Shown here piece by piece: positions 41,882 to 51,243 of a stretch of 64,000 nucleotides of DNA (positions are counted from its first letter, which is position 1; every line of letters starts with the position of its first letter). The stretch is from Romboutsia sp. CE17 (GTDB taxonomy: Bacteria; Bacillota; Clostridia; Peptostreptococcales; Peptostreptococcaceae). The position numbers and the translations under genes were made by a program. Under the pieces are notes generated by a model that was given only the letters and a program-made list of their open reading frames with translations, made no database searches and was not told the DNA's origin. The DNA lies in assembly GCF_012317385.1 (NCBI RefSeq), contig NZ_CP051144.1, forward strand, positions 1,364,001-1,428,000, read 5' to 3'.

Positions 41882-41900
41882 AAAACTTAATTTAAGTTTT
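41882..41900. promoter_or_regulatory. Inverted repeat in the AraC/EamA divergent promoter
   Basis: AAAACTTAA-T-TTAAGTTTT, perfect 9+1+9, 29 bp upstream of the AraC start codon. AT-only character lowers specificity. Confidence 0.35.
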
Positions 41901-42009
41901 ATCAATATAGTTATATTTATTGATTATATTATTATATAAATTGCCAATTATAGTCAATATAATTATATTATACAATATTTTAATTTATATATAGAAAGGA
42001 AATAGTTTT

Positions 42010-42933
42010 ATGAAAGATTCATCAAGGGTAAAGGGTCTATTTCTAGTAATATTTGGAACATTTCTTTGGGGTGTTTCGGGAGTTGTAGCCCAATATTTAT
42101 TTGAAAGGGAAAATTTTACACCAGAGTGGCTTGTAGTTGTTAGAATGATAATTTCTGGAACAATTATTTTAGTTTTTTCTTTACTTAAAGGTGATAAAAA
42201 TGTAATTGAAATATGGAGTAAAAAAGAAAATATTATTAAGATTTTAATATTTGCTTTATTTGGAATGCTAGGTGTTCAATATACTTATTTTGCTGCTATA
42301 CTTCATGGAAATGCTGCAACTGCAACAATACTTCAATATTTATCACCTGTGATAATTACAATTTATTTAGCTTTTTCTAGTAAAAAACTTCCATCATTAA
42401 AACAAATATCTTGTATTTTTATGGCAATTTTAGGAACTTTTTTAATTATTACAAAAGGAAATTTAAGCACTTTAGCAATATCTAAAGAAGCTATTTTCTT
42501 TGGGGTATTATCTGCATTTGCATGTGCTATATATACATTACAACCTTCTAAATTGTTAAAAAATTATGGTTCATTATGTATAGTTGGATGGGGTATGTTC
42601 ATTGGTGGTATTGCTTTTAGCTTCTTTTATCCTCCGTTTAATTGTATAGGAAATTGGTCTTTTAAATCAGTCTTAGCCATTGCTTTTGTAGTATTATTTG
42701 GTACATTAATTGCATTTTATTGTTATTTAGAAAGTTTAAAATATATTGAGCCTTATGAAGCTAGTGTGTTTACTTGTATAGAACCTCTATCTGCATCTAT
42801 ACTTTCAATAATTTTTTTAAATGTAAGCTTTAGCTTAATACAATTAGTTGGCATATTATGTATAATTATTACAATTTCAATACTTTCATTTAGCAAAAAA
42901 AATGATAATTCGGTAGATATTGAAAAGTGTTAA
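42010..42933 (+). CDS. EamA/DMT-family exporter
   Basis: 307 residues, ten membrane segments in two EamA repeats. GTFLWGVSGVVAQYLFE, NAATATILQYLSPVIITIYLAF and the mirror LESLKYIEPYEASVFTCIEPLSASILSIIFL are typical. It probably exports an amino acid or related metabolite under control of the divergent AraC-type regulator. GAAAGGA precedes the ATG. Confidence 0.88.
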   Translation: MKDSSRVKGLFLVIFGTFLWGVSGVVAQYLFERENFTPEWLVVVRMIISGTIILVFSLLKGDKNVIEIWSKKENIIKILIFALFGMLGVQYTYFAAILHGNAATATILQYLSPVIITIYLAFSSKKLPSLKQISCIFMAILGTFLIITKGNLSTLAISKEAIFFGVLSAFACAIYTLQPSKLLKNYGSLCIVGWGMFIGGIAFSFFYPPFNCIGNWSFKSVLAIAFVVLFGTLIAFYCYLESLKYIEPYEASVFTCIEPLSASILSIIFLNVSFSLIQLVGILCIIITISILSFSKKNDNSVDIEKC

Positions 42934-42948
42934 AATATATTATAAACT

Positions 42949-43002
42949 AAAAATCGCAACTATATTAGATATAATATACATCTAATTGTAGTTGCGATTT
43001 TT
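42949..43002. terminator. Shared terminator, EamA / RpiR genes
   Basis: AAAAATCGCAACTA (42949-42962) pairs with TAGTTGCGATTTTT (42989-43002), with inner ATTAGAT/ATCTAAT pairing. Confidence 0.85.
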
Positions 43003-43066
43003 ATGTGAAATTAACATATTTTTATATATTTATTTTTAATATCTATAAAACATAATCTCATTAGAG

Positions 43067-43957
43067 TTAATATTTTTGTTCGTATACTGCATATTCTTTC
43101 CAGATAGTTTCTAAATCATTAAAGTACTCTTTAATATCTTCTTTTTCTTTCATCCCTACAGAAATAGCTAAAGCATTTGCTACACTTAATGCTGGAACTA
43201 ATGAATCAACAAATGAAGCCATATTACTTTTAACTAATAATATATTATCTGAAAGAGATGCTACTGGAGAAAACATACTATCAGTTATTGATATTATATG
43301 AGCTCCCTTACTTTTAGCGTATTTAGCCACCTGATAAGATTTTCTTGAATATCTTGGGAAACTTATACTTATAAGAACATCCTCTTCATTCATTCTTACT
43401 ACCTGTTCAAATGCATCTCCCATATCCATTCTTACTATGTGTACATTATCAAGTATTATATCTAAATAAAATCCTAAGTACTGAGCTATTGTAAATGAAC
43501 TTCTCATTCCTAATATATATATTTTTCTTGCTTTTAAAATACTCTCTGCCGCACATTTAAAAGCATTTTTATCTATTCCCTCTAAAGTGTCTCTTATATT
43601 ATCAATGTCACTTTTTAATACTTTATTTAATATAGTTGCATCATCTGAATATTCACTACGAGCCATTTCAACCCTTTGAACTGTTGTTAATTTATTTTTT
43701 ATAAGTTCCTGTAACGCATCTTGTAACTTTGGATAACCAGAATATCCTAGTGCATTAGCAAACCTAACTACTGTTGATTCACTTACACCTACAGTTTCAC
43801 CAAGTTTACATGCTGTCATAAATGCAACCTTGTCATAATTATTTAATATATATTGAGCAATAAGCTTTTGCCCCTTACTTAGCCTTGCGTATTGGCCTTG
43901 TATATTTGAAATAAGATCTTTACTATCCTTCATTTCTATTTTTTCTTTATCGTTCAT
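43067..43957 (-). CDS. RpiR/MurR-family regulator with SIS domain
   Basis: 296 residues. N-terminal HTH (about 15-90) with YARLSKGQKLIAQYILNNYDKVAFMTA and VSESTVVRFANALGYSGYPKLQ, the RpiR signature. C-terminal SIS domain (about 135-265): RKIYILGMRSSFTIAQYLG, ISFPRYSRKSYQVAKYAKSKGAHIISITDS. It senses a sugar phosphate. No sugar genes are beside it in this window, so the targets are elsewhere. Confidence 0.92.
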   Translation of the reverse strand: MNDKEKIEMKDSKDLISNIQGQYARLSKGQKLIAQYILNNYDKVAFMTACKLGETVGVSESTVVRFANALGYSGYPKLQDALQELIKNKLTTVQRVEMARSEYSDDATILNKVLKSDIDNIRDTLEGIDKNAFKCAAESILKARKIYILGMRSSFTIAQYLGFYLDIILDNVHIVRMDMGDAFEQVVRMNEEDVLISISFPRYSRKSYQVAKYAKSKGAHIISITDSMFSPVASLSDNILLVKSNMASFVDSLVPALSVANALAISVGMKEKEDIKEYFNDLETIWKEYAVYEQKY

Positions 43958-44076
43958 AGATATCTCCTTTTAGTACTTTAAATCCTTTTTTTCTATTATA
44001 AGTACATTATACCATTTTTGAATGTATTTTTTGAAATATTGATTATTTTTATAAAAATCATGCAAAATTTTGATTA

Positions 44077-44658
44077 TTAATACTCTTTTTTCTTTTCAAT
44101 CAATATAAGTTGAGGAGGGTTATTTATTTGATTTACAAATTTGCTTTCTAGTACATTAAACTCATTTTGATCAAGTTCTTTAACAAATTCATAAACTATA
44201 TTTTTTTCCTCCATGCCACCTTCATGACCTGTATAAATAGCTATACTTACTACACCATGAGGCTTTAATAACTTTAATGATGATTTTATAGCTTTTAATG
44301 TTGTGTCCGGTCTTGTTATAACATTATGATCAGCTCTTGGTAAGTACCCTAAATTAAAAAGTACACATGATACTTCTTCTTTTACATAATTCTCCATATT
44401 TTCATGGCCATCTAATATTAGCTTTACACGATCTAATAAATTAGCTTTTTCTAATCTTTTATTTGTAGATTTTATTGCTTCTTCTTGTATATCAAAGCTG
44501 TATACAAAACCATTTTCGCCTACTTTTTCTGCTAAATACTTTGTATCATAACCATTTCCCATTGTAGCATCAACAACTATATCTCCATTTGATATAACGT
44601 CTTCAATGAATAACTTATTAATCTCTGTAATTTTAGTTAAAAACTTAGCTTTAATCAT
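44077..44658 (-). CDS. mnmM: tRNA mnm5s2U-type methyltransferase (YtqB/MnmM family)
   Basis: 193 residues, class I SAM methyltransferase. Motif I VVDATMGNGYDTKYLAE (about 29-45), then YSFDIQEEAI and LFNLGYLPRADHNVITR with SIAIYTGHEGGMEE, the hallmarks of YtqB, which in Bacillus and Staphylococcus has been shown to make mnm5s2U in tRNA. It follows rluB by 14 nt, giving an RNA-modification operon. Confidence 0.85.
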   Translation of the reverse strand: MIKAKFLTKITEINKLFIEDVISNGDIVVDATMGNGYDTKYLAEKVGENGFVYSFDIQEEAIKSTNKRLEKANLLDRVKLILDGHENMENYVKEEVSCVLFNLGYLPRADHNVITRPDTTLKAIKSSLKLLKPHGVVSIAIYTGHEGGMEEKNIVYEFVKELDQNEFNVLESKFVNQINNPPQLILIEKKKEY

Positions 44659-44672
44659 TTATCTTACCTCTA

Positions 44673-45386
44673 TTATATACTTTTTAAATACTCTACTTCT
44701 TCCTTAGTTAAGTGTCTATATTCTCCAACCTTAATTCCTCTTAACTTAATATTTCCCATAGCAACTCTTCTAAGTCTTAGTACTGGATGGTTTATAGCTT
44801 TACACATTTTTCTAACTTGTCTATTTCTACCTTCATGTATTTTTATTTCACACTTACAGTAATTCTTTTCTTCATTTTTGTCTACTATTCTAATTTTTGC
44901 TGGAGCTGTTTTATAATCCTCTATTTCTAGCCCTTCTCTAAACCTTTTTAGTTCTTCATATGTAGGCTCTCCTTTTACTAAAGCTACATATGTTTTATCT
45001 ACTTCATGTTTTGGATGTGTCAACTTATATGTTAAGTCTCCATCATTAGTTAATATTAAAAGTCCGCTAGTTTCATAATCAAGCCTTCCAATAGGATATA
45101 CCCTTTCTTTTATATCTGTAACTAAGTCTAATACACTAGGTCTATCAAACTGGTCTTTTACAGTTGTTATATATCCTTCTGGCTTGTTTAGTACTATATA
45201 CACATAATTTTCACTCAAAGATATTACTTTTCCATCTACCTCAACTATATCTTTAGTTTCATCTATATTAAAAGATAATTCACTTATTATCTCTCCATTA
45301 ACTTTAACTCTTTTATCTAATATAAATTCTTCAGCTTTTCTTCTTGATGCTATACCACAAGAAGCTATATATTTATTTATTCTCAT
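44673..45386 (-). CDS. rluB: Pseudouridine synthase, RluB/RsuA family
   Basis: 237 residues. An S4 RNA-binding domain at 1-60 (MRINKYIASCGIASRRKAEE) is followed by the catalytic domain with YPIGRLDYETSGLLILTNDG (catalytic Asp about 102) and HEGRNRQVRKMC. RluB makes pseudouridine in 23S rRNA helix 89; the Bacillus homologue of this size is RluB. Upstream GGTGA. Operon with mnmM. Confidence 0.88.
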   Translation of the reverse strand: MRINKYIASCGIASRRKAEEFILDKRVKVNGEIISELSFNIDETKDIVEVDGKVISLSENYVYIVLNKPEGYITTVKDQFDRPSVLDLVTDIKERVYPIGRLDYETSGLLILTNDGDLTYKLTHPKHEVDKTYVALVKGEPTYEELKRFREGLEIEDYKTAPAKIRIVDKNEEKNYCKCEIKIHEGRNRQVRKMCKAINHPVLRLRRVAMGNIKLRGIKVGEYRHLTKEEVEYLKSI

Positions 45387-45578
45387 ACTTTCACCTTCTT
45401 AATATTTTTACTTGTATTATAAATTAGCGTTCTTTTCTATAATATAATACATAGAGATTAAAATCAAAACATTTATTACAAATTTCTCAATTTAAAAATT
45501 AAATATAATATCCCTTTAATTTATATTAGTTATAGTATATACTTAGTTTAAAATATTTAATAATAATTAGGAGGTAAT

Positions 45579-46673
45579 ATGATTTCAAAAGAAGATATAA
45601 AGCATTATATTTTATTAGCCTTTATTACTATATTACTTTATAAATTCATTAATAGCCCAATCCAATTTATATCTGGAATAGGTGGAATTGCAGGTTTTTT
45701 CAGTCCATTTTTAATAGGGGCACTAATTGCATTACTAATAAATCCACTAGTAATGTTTTTCGAAAAGAAATTTAATCTTCATAGACTATTGAATATACTT
45801 ATATCCTATATAATAGTTTTTGTAGTTTTATTCTTAGGATTTAAGTTACTTATCCCTTCAATAGTGGATACATTAAATACATTAATTAAGGAAATACCTA
45901 CATATATTAATATGTTTAATGAAATTTTAAGTAAGTATATGACAAAAGCTGAATTCTTTAATGCAATAGCTCCTCATATACAAGATAACTTAAATAGCAT
46001 TCTTACAAATTTAGTAAATATACTTACTGCTTTTTCTTCAAACTTATTAATTCATATTTCAAGTATAACATCTATATTGTTTGATATAATAATGGGATTA
46101 ATACTTTCAATATATATGATATTTGATAAGGAGAAAATAGCAATAGGTTGTAAGAAAATACTTTATGCAACTGTATCTAAAAGAAAGGCTGATGAAACAG
46201 TAGAGTTTTTTAGAATGTCTCATGAAATATTCTATGATTATATGATTGGTAAAATAATAGATTCACTTATAATTGGTGTTATTGCTTTTATAGGATTCCA
46301 ATTTATAATTAAAATAGAAAATGTTTTATTCTTATCCTTTATTGTTTTTGTTACAAATATAATACCATATTTTGGACCATTTATTGGAGCTGTCCCACCA
46401 ATACTTATGACCTTAGTATATAGCCCTATTAAAGCATTCTGGGTAGCTATTTTCATACTAATACTTCAGCAATTAGATGGAAACTTTATAGGTCCTAAAG
46501 TCATGGGAGATCAAGTTGGTCTTAGTCCTTTATGGATAATATCTGCTGTATTAATTGGTTCAAGCTTGTTTGGTCTTATAGGAGTATTCTTATCTGTACC
46601 AGTAGCAGCAGTAATGAAATCTTCAATTGATAAATATATAGAAAAAAGGCTTTATATAAATGACTCTAAATAA
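45579..46673 (+). CDS. AI-2E family transporter (PerM/YtvI-like)
   Basis: 364 residues, about eight membrane segments. The FLIGALIALLINPLVMFFEKKFNL start and the late NIIPYFGPFIGAVPPILMTL and QQLDGNFIGPKVMGDQVGLSPLWIISAVL segments are the family hallmarks. Family members were linked to autoinducer-2 export and to Na+/H+ antiport; the cargo here is open. AGGAGG before the ATG. Monocistronic. Confidence 0.9.
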   Translation: MISKEDIKHYILLAFITILLYKFINSPIQFISGIGGIAGFFSPFLIGALIALLINPLVMFFEKKFNLHRLLNILISYIIVFVVLFLGFKLLIPSIVDTLNTLIKEIPTYINMFNEILSKYMTKAEFFNAIAPHIQDNLNSILTNLVNILTAFSSNLLIHISSITSILFDIIMGLILSIYMIFDKEKIAIGCKKILYATVSKRKADETVEFFRMSHEIFYDYMIGKIIDSLIIGVIAFIGFQFIIKIENVLFLSFIVFVTNIIPYFGPFIGAVPPILMTLVYSPIKAFWVAIFILILQQLDGNFIGPKVMGDQVGLSPLWIISAVLIGSSLFGLIGVFLSVPVAAVMKSSIDKYIEKRLYINDSK

Positions 46674-46702
46674 AAAAAGTTGTCCAAATGGACAACTTTT
46701 TT
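46673..46702. terminator. Shared terminator
   Basis: AAAAAAGTTGTCC-AAAT-GGACAACTTTTTT, strong stem between the AI-2E gene and the lipoprotein gene. It overlaps the stop of the first. Confidence 0.88.
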
Positions 46703-46704
46703 AT

Positions 46705-47325
46705 TTATGTTTCTGGTGCATCAGTAATATTAGTGCTTTGATTAGTACTACCTTGAGGATTATTTATATTATCAGTTCCTATATTATTTGTATTATTTTC
46801 TTCTTTGTTAGCTTCTTCCTTTTTAGCCTCTTCTTCTGCTTTTTTAGCTTCTTCTTCTGCCTTCTGAGCTGCTTGCTCTGCCCTTACTATCTCTTGATTT
46901 GCCTTATAAACATCTTTACTAGCAGTTATTTTAGCATTTTCTTTTCTTTCTGCTTGAGCCGTTAATTGTTCTTCATAAAGTTTTTTCATCTCTTTTAATT
47001 CACTTGATGCTTCATCCTTAATTACTGAAGATCCATTTTTTATATTTTCAATAGCTTCAAGTTCTTCAATTGCTTTTTTATAATTTGTATAAGATTTAAA
47101 CTTATCTACATTCAACATTCTCATAGCTTGCATGTACATTGCCCTAGCATGTTCATCATCTTTATTTTCTTCTAATGCCTCTGAAAGTATTTTCATTGCA
47201 TCAGAGTACTCATGAGCCTCTAGTGCTGCTCTACCATCCTGTACTAAGGTACTCTTTTCTTCTTTTGTACATCCGATCATAAAAATTGATAATAAAGCTA
47301 TGATTAATACTATTTTTTTATTCAT
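46705..47325 (-). CDS. Lipoprotein with TPR-like repeats and coiled coil
   Basis: 206 residues. Signal peptide MNKKIVLIIALLSIFMIGC with lipobox Cys 19. Residues about 25-85 resemble TPR helices (GRAALEAHEYSDAMKILSEAL, DDEHARAMYMQAMRMLN). A long charged coiled coil follows, with repeated AEEEAKKAEEEAKKEE, and an Asn/Thr-rich C-terminus. It probably sits on the outer membrane face as a scaffold. GGAGGG before ATG. Confidence 0.7.
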   Translation of the reverse strand: MNKKIVLIIALLSIFMIGCTKEEKSTLVQDGRAALEAHEYSDAMKILSEALEENKDDEHARAMYMQAMRMLNVDKFKSYTNYKKAIEELEAIENIKNGSSVIKDEASSELKEMKKLYEEQLTAQAERKENAKITASKDVYKANQEIVRAEQAAQKAEEEAKKAEEEAKKEEANKEENNTNNIGTDNINNPQGSTNQSTNITDAPET

Positions 47326-47515
47326 TGAATCCCTCCTTATTATCTTAGTTTAATTTTAACATACTTACGCAAATTTTGTCATAAGTTAGGAAAATAATAT
47401 AAAAAAACTATAATTTTAATAAATTTTGTTTGTATATACTTTAATAATTTTTAATATTTTATATTAATTTTATCTTGTGAAGATTTTTATATTATATTAG
47501 AAGTAATTTTTCACA

Positions 47516-47546
47516 AAAAAGGAGAGCATTTTTTGCTCTCCTTTTT
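47516..47546 (-). terminator. Terminator of the lysC-lysA operon
   Basis: AAAAAGGAGAGCA (47516-47528) pairs with TGCTCTCCTTTTT (47534-47546), directly after the lysA stop. Confidence 0.88.
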
Positions 47547-47547
47547 A

Positions 47548-48843
47548 TTATATAATTTCTAAATTTAATAGCTCTTCATAGCTTTGTCTTTTACAAACTA
47601 ATTTATCATCACCATCTCTTACCATTACAACAGCAGATTTAGGGATTTTATTATAATTTGATGACATTGAGTATCCATATGCTCCAGTTGATGTTATAAT
47701 TAATATATCTCCACTCTCTATTTCCATTACATTAGCATGAGTTATCAATATATCTCCACTTTCACAGCATTTTCCTGCTACAGTAACATTATTTACTTTT
47801 TCATACTTCATTTTATTTACAATACTACACTCATATCCTGCTTTATATAGTGAAGGTCTTATATTGTCTGTCATTCCACCATCAACACTTACATATGTTC
47901 TAACATCTTTTATATCTTTAATTGAGCCTATTGTATATAAAGTACTACCTGCATTAGCTATTATTGATCTTCCTGGTTCTATAATAAGCTTTGGTACTTT
48001 AATTCCTAATTTATTACATTTTTTATCTACTCTATTTATTATTGCTTCACAAAATTCTTTTATGCTATTAGGTTTATCTTCTTTTGTATAATAAACACCA
48101 ATACCTCCACCTAAGTCTATTTCTTTTAAATCTATATCAAATTTTTCTTTTATTTCTTTAATAAGATCCATCATTATATCTACTTCATCCATAAATGGCT
48201 CAATATCAAATATTTGTGAACCTATATGAGCATGAAGTCCAACTAATTTTATATTTTTATATTTTGATAACTTTTCTATTGCTTCATATAAATCACCATT
48301 TATTAAAGCAAAACCAAATTTTGAATCTATTTGACCTGTTTTTATATAATCATGAGTATGAGCCTCAATGCCAGGAGTTATTCTGAAATAAATTTCTTGA
48401 GTTATATTTTTATTTTTGCAAAGATCTTCTATTATATCTAATTCATAAAAATTATCTACAACGAATCTTCCAACGCCTAATTCTATGCCCATTTTTATTT
48501 CATCTATTGTTTTATTATTTCCATGAAATAATATATTTTCCATTGGAAAGTTTGCTTTATAGGCTGTATATAGTTCTCCTCCTGAAACTACATCTAAACA
48601 TAAATTTTCCTCATTTATTATATTGCACATATATAAAGGTAAAAAAGCCTTACCTGCATATGCAACTTTATTACCATTTTCTTTTACTCTAAAATATTTT
48701 TTATATTCTTTGCAATTACTTCTTATTAAATTTTCATCATATACATAAAGTGGTGTAGAATATTTTTTAGCTAATTCAATACAGCTTACTCCTCCTATGT
48801 ATAGAGTATTATTTTTTATTGACATATTCCCATGTAGTTTCAT
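47548..48843 (-). CDS. lysA: Diaminopimelate decarboxylase
   Basis: 431 residues, fold-type III PLP decarboxylase. VAYAGKAFLP carries the PLP-lysine (about 61); HGNNK, GLHAHIGSQI, DLGGGIGVYY, EPGRSIIANAG and CCESGDIL are the LysA hallmarks, the last with the active-site Cys. It converts meso-diaminopimelate to L-lysine. It lies 16 nt after lysC in an operon governed by the lysine riboswitch upstream. Confidence 0.95.
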   Translation of the reverse strand: MKLHGNMSIKNNTLYIGGVSCIELAKKYSTPLYVYDENLIRSNCKEYKKYFRVKENGNKVAYAGKAFLPLYMCNIINEENLCLDVVSGGELYTAYKANFPMENILFHGNNKTIDEIKMGIELGVGRFVVDNFYELDIIEDLCKNKNITQEIYFRITPGIEAHTHDYIKTGQIDSKFGFALINGDLYEAIEKLSKYKNIKLVGLHAHIGSQIFDIEPFMDEVDIMMDLIKEIKEKFDIDLKEIDLGGGIGVYYTKEDKPNSIKEFCEAIINRVDKKCNKLGIKVPKLIIEPGRSIIANAGSTLYTIGSIKDIKDVRTYVSVDGGMTDNIRPSLYKAGYECSIVNKMKYEKVNNVTVAGKCCESGDILITHANVMEIESGDILIITSTGAYGYSMSSNYNKIPKSAVVMVRDGDDKLVCKRQSYEELLNLEII

Positions 48844-48859
48844 AAACTCCTCCTAAGTC

Positions 48860-50056
48860 TTAGACATTAAAAACTCTTCCTATTTCATTTATTGCTATTT
48901 GTTTATCACAAGAATTTATAGCACAACTTATTTTTATTTCTGAAGTAGTTATAAGCTTTACATTTATATTGTGTTCTTTAAATATTTTAAATACTTGTGA
49001 TGCAACACCAGCAGTATTTTTCATACCTAATCCTACTAAGCTAAGCTTTGTTATATTATCATCTATTATTATATTTTCATCTTTTGAATATCTACTTACT
49101 ATATCTCTACAATCATTTAAATCTTCCTTTGCTATGGTAAATGAAATATTTACATAATTATTAATTGGAGCAGTTTGACTTATCATATCTATATTTATAC
49201 CTTTATTAGCTATATTTTCAAATAAACTCCATATATTTTGAGTCTCAAAATCTTTTATTGTTATACAAACATCATTATCACTTGTTGCTAGACCTGTTAT
49301 TATTTTTTCTTCTAATTTCATATCTTTTCCCCCTCTAATATATGTGCCATTTAATTCTCCACAAGATAAGCCTACATATACTTCTATGTTATATTTCTGA
49401 GCTAGCTCTATACTTCTTGAATGCATTATTTGAGCTCCTAAACCAGCTAGTTCTAACATTTCTTCATATTCAATTTCTTTTAATTTTTTAGCATTTTTAT
49501 AATTTCTAGGATCAGTAAAATAAATACCATCTACATCTGTATAAATTTCACATTTTCCACCTAGTTTAATGGCTAAAGCTACTGCAGATGTATCAGAACC
49601 ACCTCTACCAAGTGTAGTAATATCGCCTTCATCATTTAACCCTTGAAATCCTGTAACTATTACTACCTTACCTTCATCTAAACTTTGTCTTATCTTAGAT
49701 ACATCTATGTCATCTATTTGAGACTTTCCATGTTCACCACTAGTATGTATATCCAACTGATACGCATTATAACTTATAGACTCACACCCTAAAGATGATA
49801 AACTCATAGCTAATAAAGATGCAGATACAATTTCACCAGTTGACATTAAAGCATCTAACTCTCTTTTATTTGGCTTATCAGTTATATGTTTTGCAAGTTT
49901 TATATAATCATCTGTAGTATCTCCCATAGCTGAAACAACTACTACAATTTTATTATCAACTTTCTTTCTTTTAATAATATTTTTTGCAATATTTTTTATT
50001 TTTTCTATACTATCTACCGAACTACCACCATATTTTTGAACTACTACATTATTCAT
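48860..50056 (-). CDS. lysC: Aspartate kinase
   Basis: 398 residues from the ATG at 50056 (GGGGGAT upstream); a longer open frame reaches back into the terminator region and is not used. Kinase domain with VVQKYGGSSVDSIEKI, VVSAMGDTTDDYI, TGFQGLNDEGDITTLGRGGSDTSAVALA and YTDVDGIYFTDPR. Two ACT domains follow (about 265-398). Makes aspartyl phosphate, the first step to lysine, diaminopimelate, threonine and methionine. The lysine riboswitch shows that this isozyme is lysine-controlled. Confidence 0.95.
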   Translation of the reverse strand: MNNVVVQKYGGSSVDSIEKIKNIAKNIIKRKKVDNKIVVVVSAMGDTTDDYIKLAKHITDKPNKRELDALMSTGEIVSASLLAMSLSSLGCESISYNAYQLDIHTSGEHGKSQIDDIDVSKIRQSLDEGKVVIVTGFQGLNDEGDITTLGRGGSDTSAVALAIKLGGKCEIYTDVDGIYFTDPRNYKNAKKLKEIEYEEMLELAGLGAQIMHSRSIELAQKYNIEVYVGLSCGELNGTYIRGGKDMKLEEKIITGLATSDNDVCITIKDFETQNIWSLFENIANKGINIDMISQTAPINNYVNISFTIAKEDLNDCRDIVSRYSKDENIIIDDNITKLSLVGLGMKNTAGVASQVFKIFKEHNINVKLITTSEIKISCAINSCDKQIAINEIGRVFNV

Positions 50057-50090
50057 TTTATCCCCCCTATAAATAGCCATAATTATAAAA

Positions 50091-50125
50091 AAACTACACC
50101 AAAAGGTATACTTTTGGTGTAGTTT
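50091..50125 (-). terminator. Riboswitch-controlled terminator before lysC
   Basis: AAACTACACCAAAAG (50091-50105) pairs with CTTTTGGTGTAGTTT (50111-50125), 15 bp, with T-run on the minus strand, between the aptamer and the lysC ribosome binding site. Lysine binding should favour this stem. Confidence 0.85.
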
Positions 50126-50139
50126 TTTTATACACAAAG

Positions 50140-50315
50140 TAACCTTGTAGCTCACCACTTAATACTAAGTGACAGTATCATGTATATTTTACATAATCCC
50201 AGAAAAATTATTTGCCAATAAGTTTTCTTCGGCTGTACTTCCTTTCATTCATAATCATAACCTGCCGATTCCTATGAACTACTCTTAATTACAGCACCTC
50301 TACCCTAGGTATTTC
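50140..50315 (-). promoter_or_regulatory. Lysine riboswitch (L box)
   Basis: On the minus strand the aptamer order is clear: P1 5' strand ACCTAGGGTAGAGGTGC (about 50294-50310), then AAGAGTA, GGAATCGGCAGG, GAATGAAAGGAAGT, the GCCGAAG core (plus CTTCGGC at 50227-50233), TCTGGGAT, ACTGTCACTTAG, and the closing GTGGTGAGCTACAAGGT (about 50142-50158), whose CTAC/GGT pairs with GTAG/ACC of the start. These are L-box conserved blocks. It sits upstream of a terminator and lysC-lysA, so lysine lowers operon transcription. Confidence 0.92.
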
Positions 50316-50408
50316 TATTTAAGTTTTATTTAATAGTAGTTTATTATTCAGAATTTTTCAACTAATTATTTTATGTATTTTGTTTTAATTTTTTATAATT
50401 AAATAAAA

Positions 50409-50433
50409 AGGCCTATTTCTATAAAATAGGCCT
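50409..50433 (-). terminator. Terminator of the 202-residue protein gene
   Basis: AGGCCTATTT (50409-50418) with AAATAGGCCT (50424-50433), overlapping the stop codon; TTTTTATTT follows on the minus strand. Confidence 0.8.
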
Positions 50434-51040
50434 ATATACATTTAAATAATTTATTCAAACTTAAGTCTATGAAACTTATATTAGTTGAAGTATTGTCCAA
50501 TTGTAAGTAACGAGTATCCTTAGTTGTAATTACCAGAACTTTAGGAATTTCAAAAAATGGGATAGTTGATTCATTAATTTTATATTCTAAATTAACGTAC
50601 TTTGATTTATCTATTTTTCCATCCAAATCTATATCAACTAAAATTTGATTTAAATCATTATATTTATCCGTGTACTCTAAAAATATATCATATGTCCTAT
50701 TACCAACTTTAGCATTTCTATAAAATCGCTTAACTTCATACCCTCCCATGTTTAACTTAATAGCTAATTCTGAACCTATAATAATTTTAACTAAATCCTT
50801 ACCCTTATATTGCTTACTACCATTTAAGTAATATACATAAGAATTATCTTTAAAACCGTTATAATTTATATTACAGGGATATTTTCTAAGTGTATACTCA
50901 TTACACATTTTTCTCAGAGTCTTCTTGAAGGGCTTTCTACCATATCTTTTTTTAGGTGAAAAAACTTTTCCAACTTGAGTTTCTGTCATACATCTTACTC
51001 TACTAATTAAAAGTAATATATCTCTTTCTATCCCCATCAT
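50432..51040 (-). CDS. Replication-relaxation-like winged-helix protein
   Basis: 202 residues. The N-terminal ERDILLLISRVRCMTETQVGKVF and a following basic stretch (KKRYGRKPFKKTLRKMC) look like the winged helix of plasmid replication-relaxation (MobI/Replic_Relax-like) proteins. The C-terminal half (YDIFLEYTDKYNDLNQILVDIDLDG) resembles the nuclease-like fold seen after that domain. It stands alone in the chromosome with no mobilisation genes nearby. The assignment is weak. Confidence 0.5.
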   Translation of the reverse strand: MMGIERDILLLISRVRCMTETQVGKVFSPKKRYGRKPFKKTLRKMCNEYTLRKYPCNINYNGFKDNSYVYYLNGSKQYKGKDLVKIIIGSELAIKLNMGGYEVKRFYRNAKVGNRTYDIFLEYTDKYNDLNQILVDIDLDGKIDKSKYVNLEYKINESTIPFFEIPKVLVITTKDTRYLQLDNTSTNISFIDLSLNKLFKCI

Positions 51041-51203
51041 GATGTCTCTCTCCTTGAGTCATTTATTTATCAAATCGTACTAATATTATATTAAGAATAG
51101 ATATCAAAATTGACATATTAAAAAAATATTTTTTAATAAAGTTTTTTAATTAAAAAGTAATCCCTTTACTAATATAAGTAATATTGTTATTTAATTACAT
51201 AAA

Positions 51204-51235
51204 AAAAGTGTATCGAACTTTCGATACACCTTTTT
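51204..51235 (-). terminator. Terminator of the 566-residue membrane protein gene
   Basis: GTGTATCGA-ACTT-TCGATACAC (51208-51229) with A/T runs either side. Confidence 0.85.
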
Positions 51236-51243
51236 ATAATTTA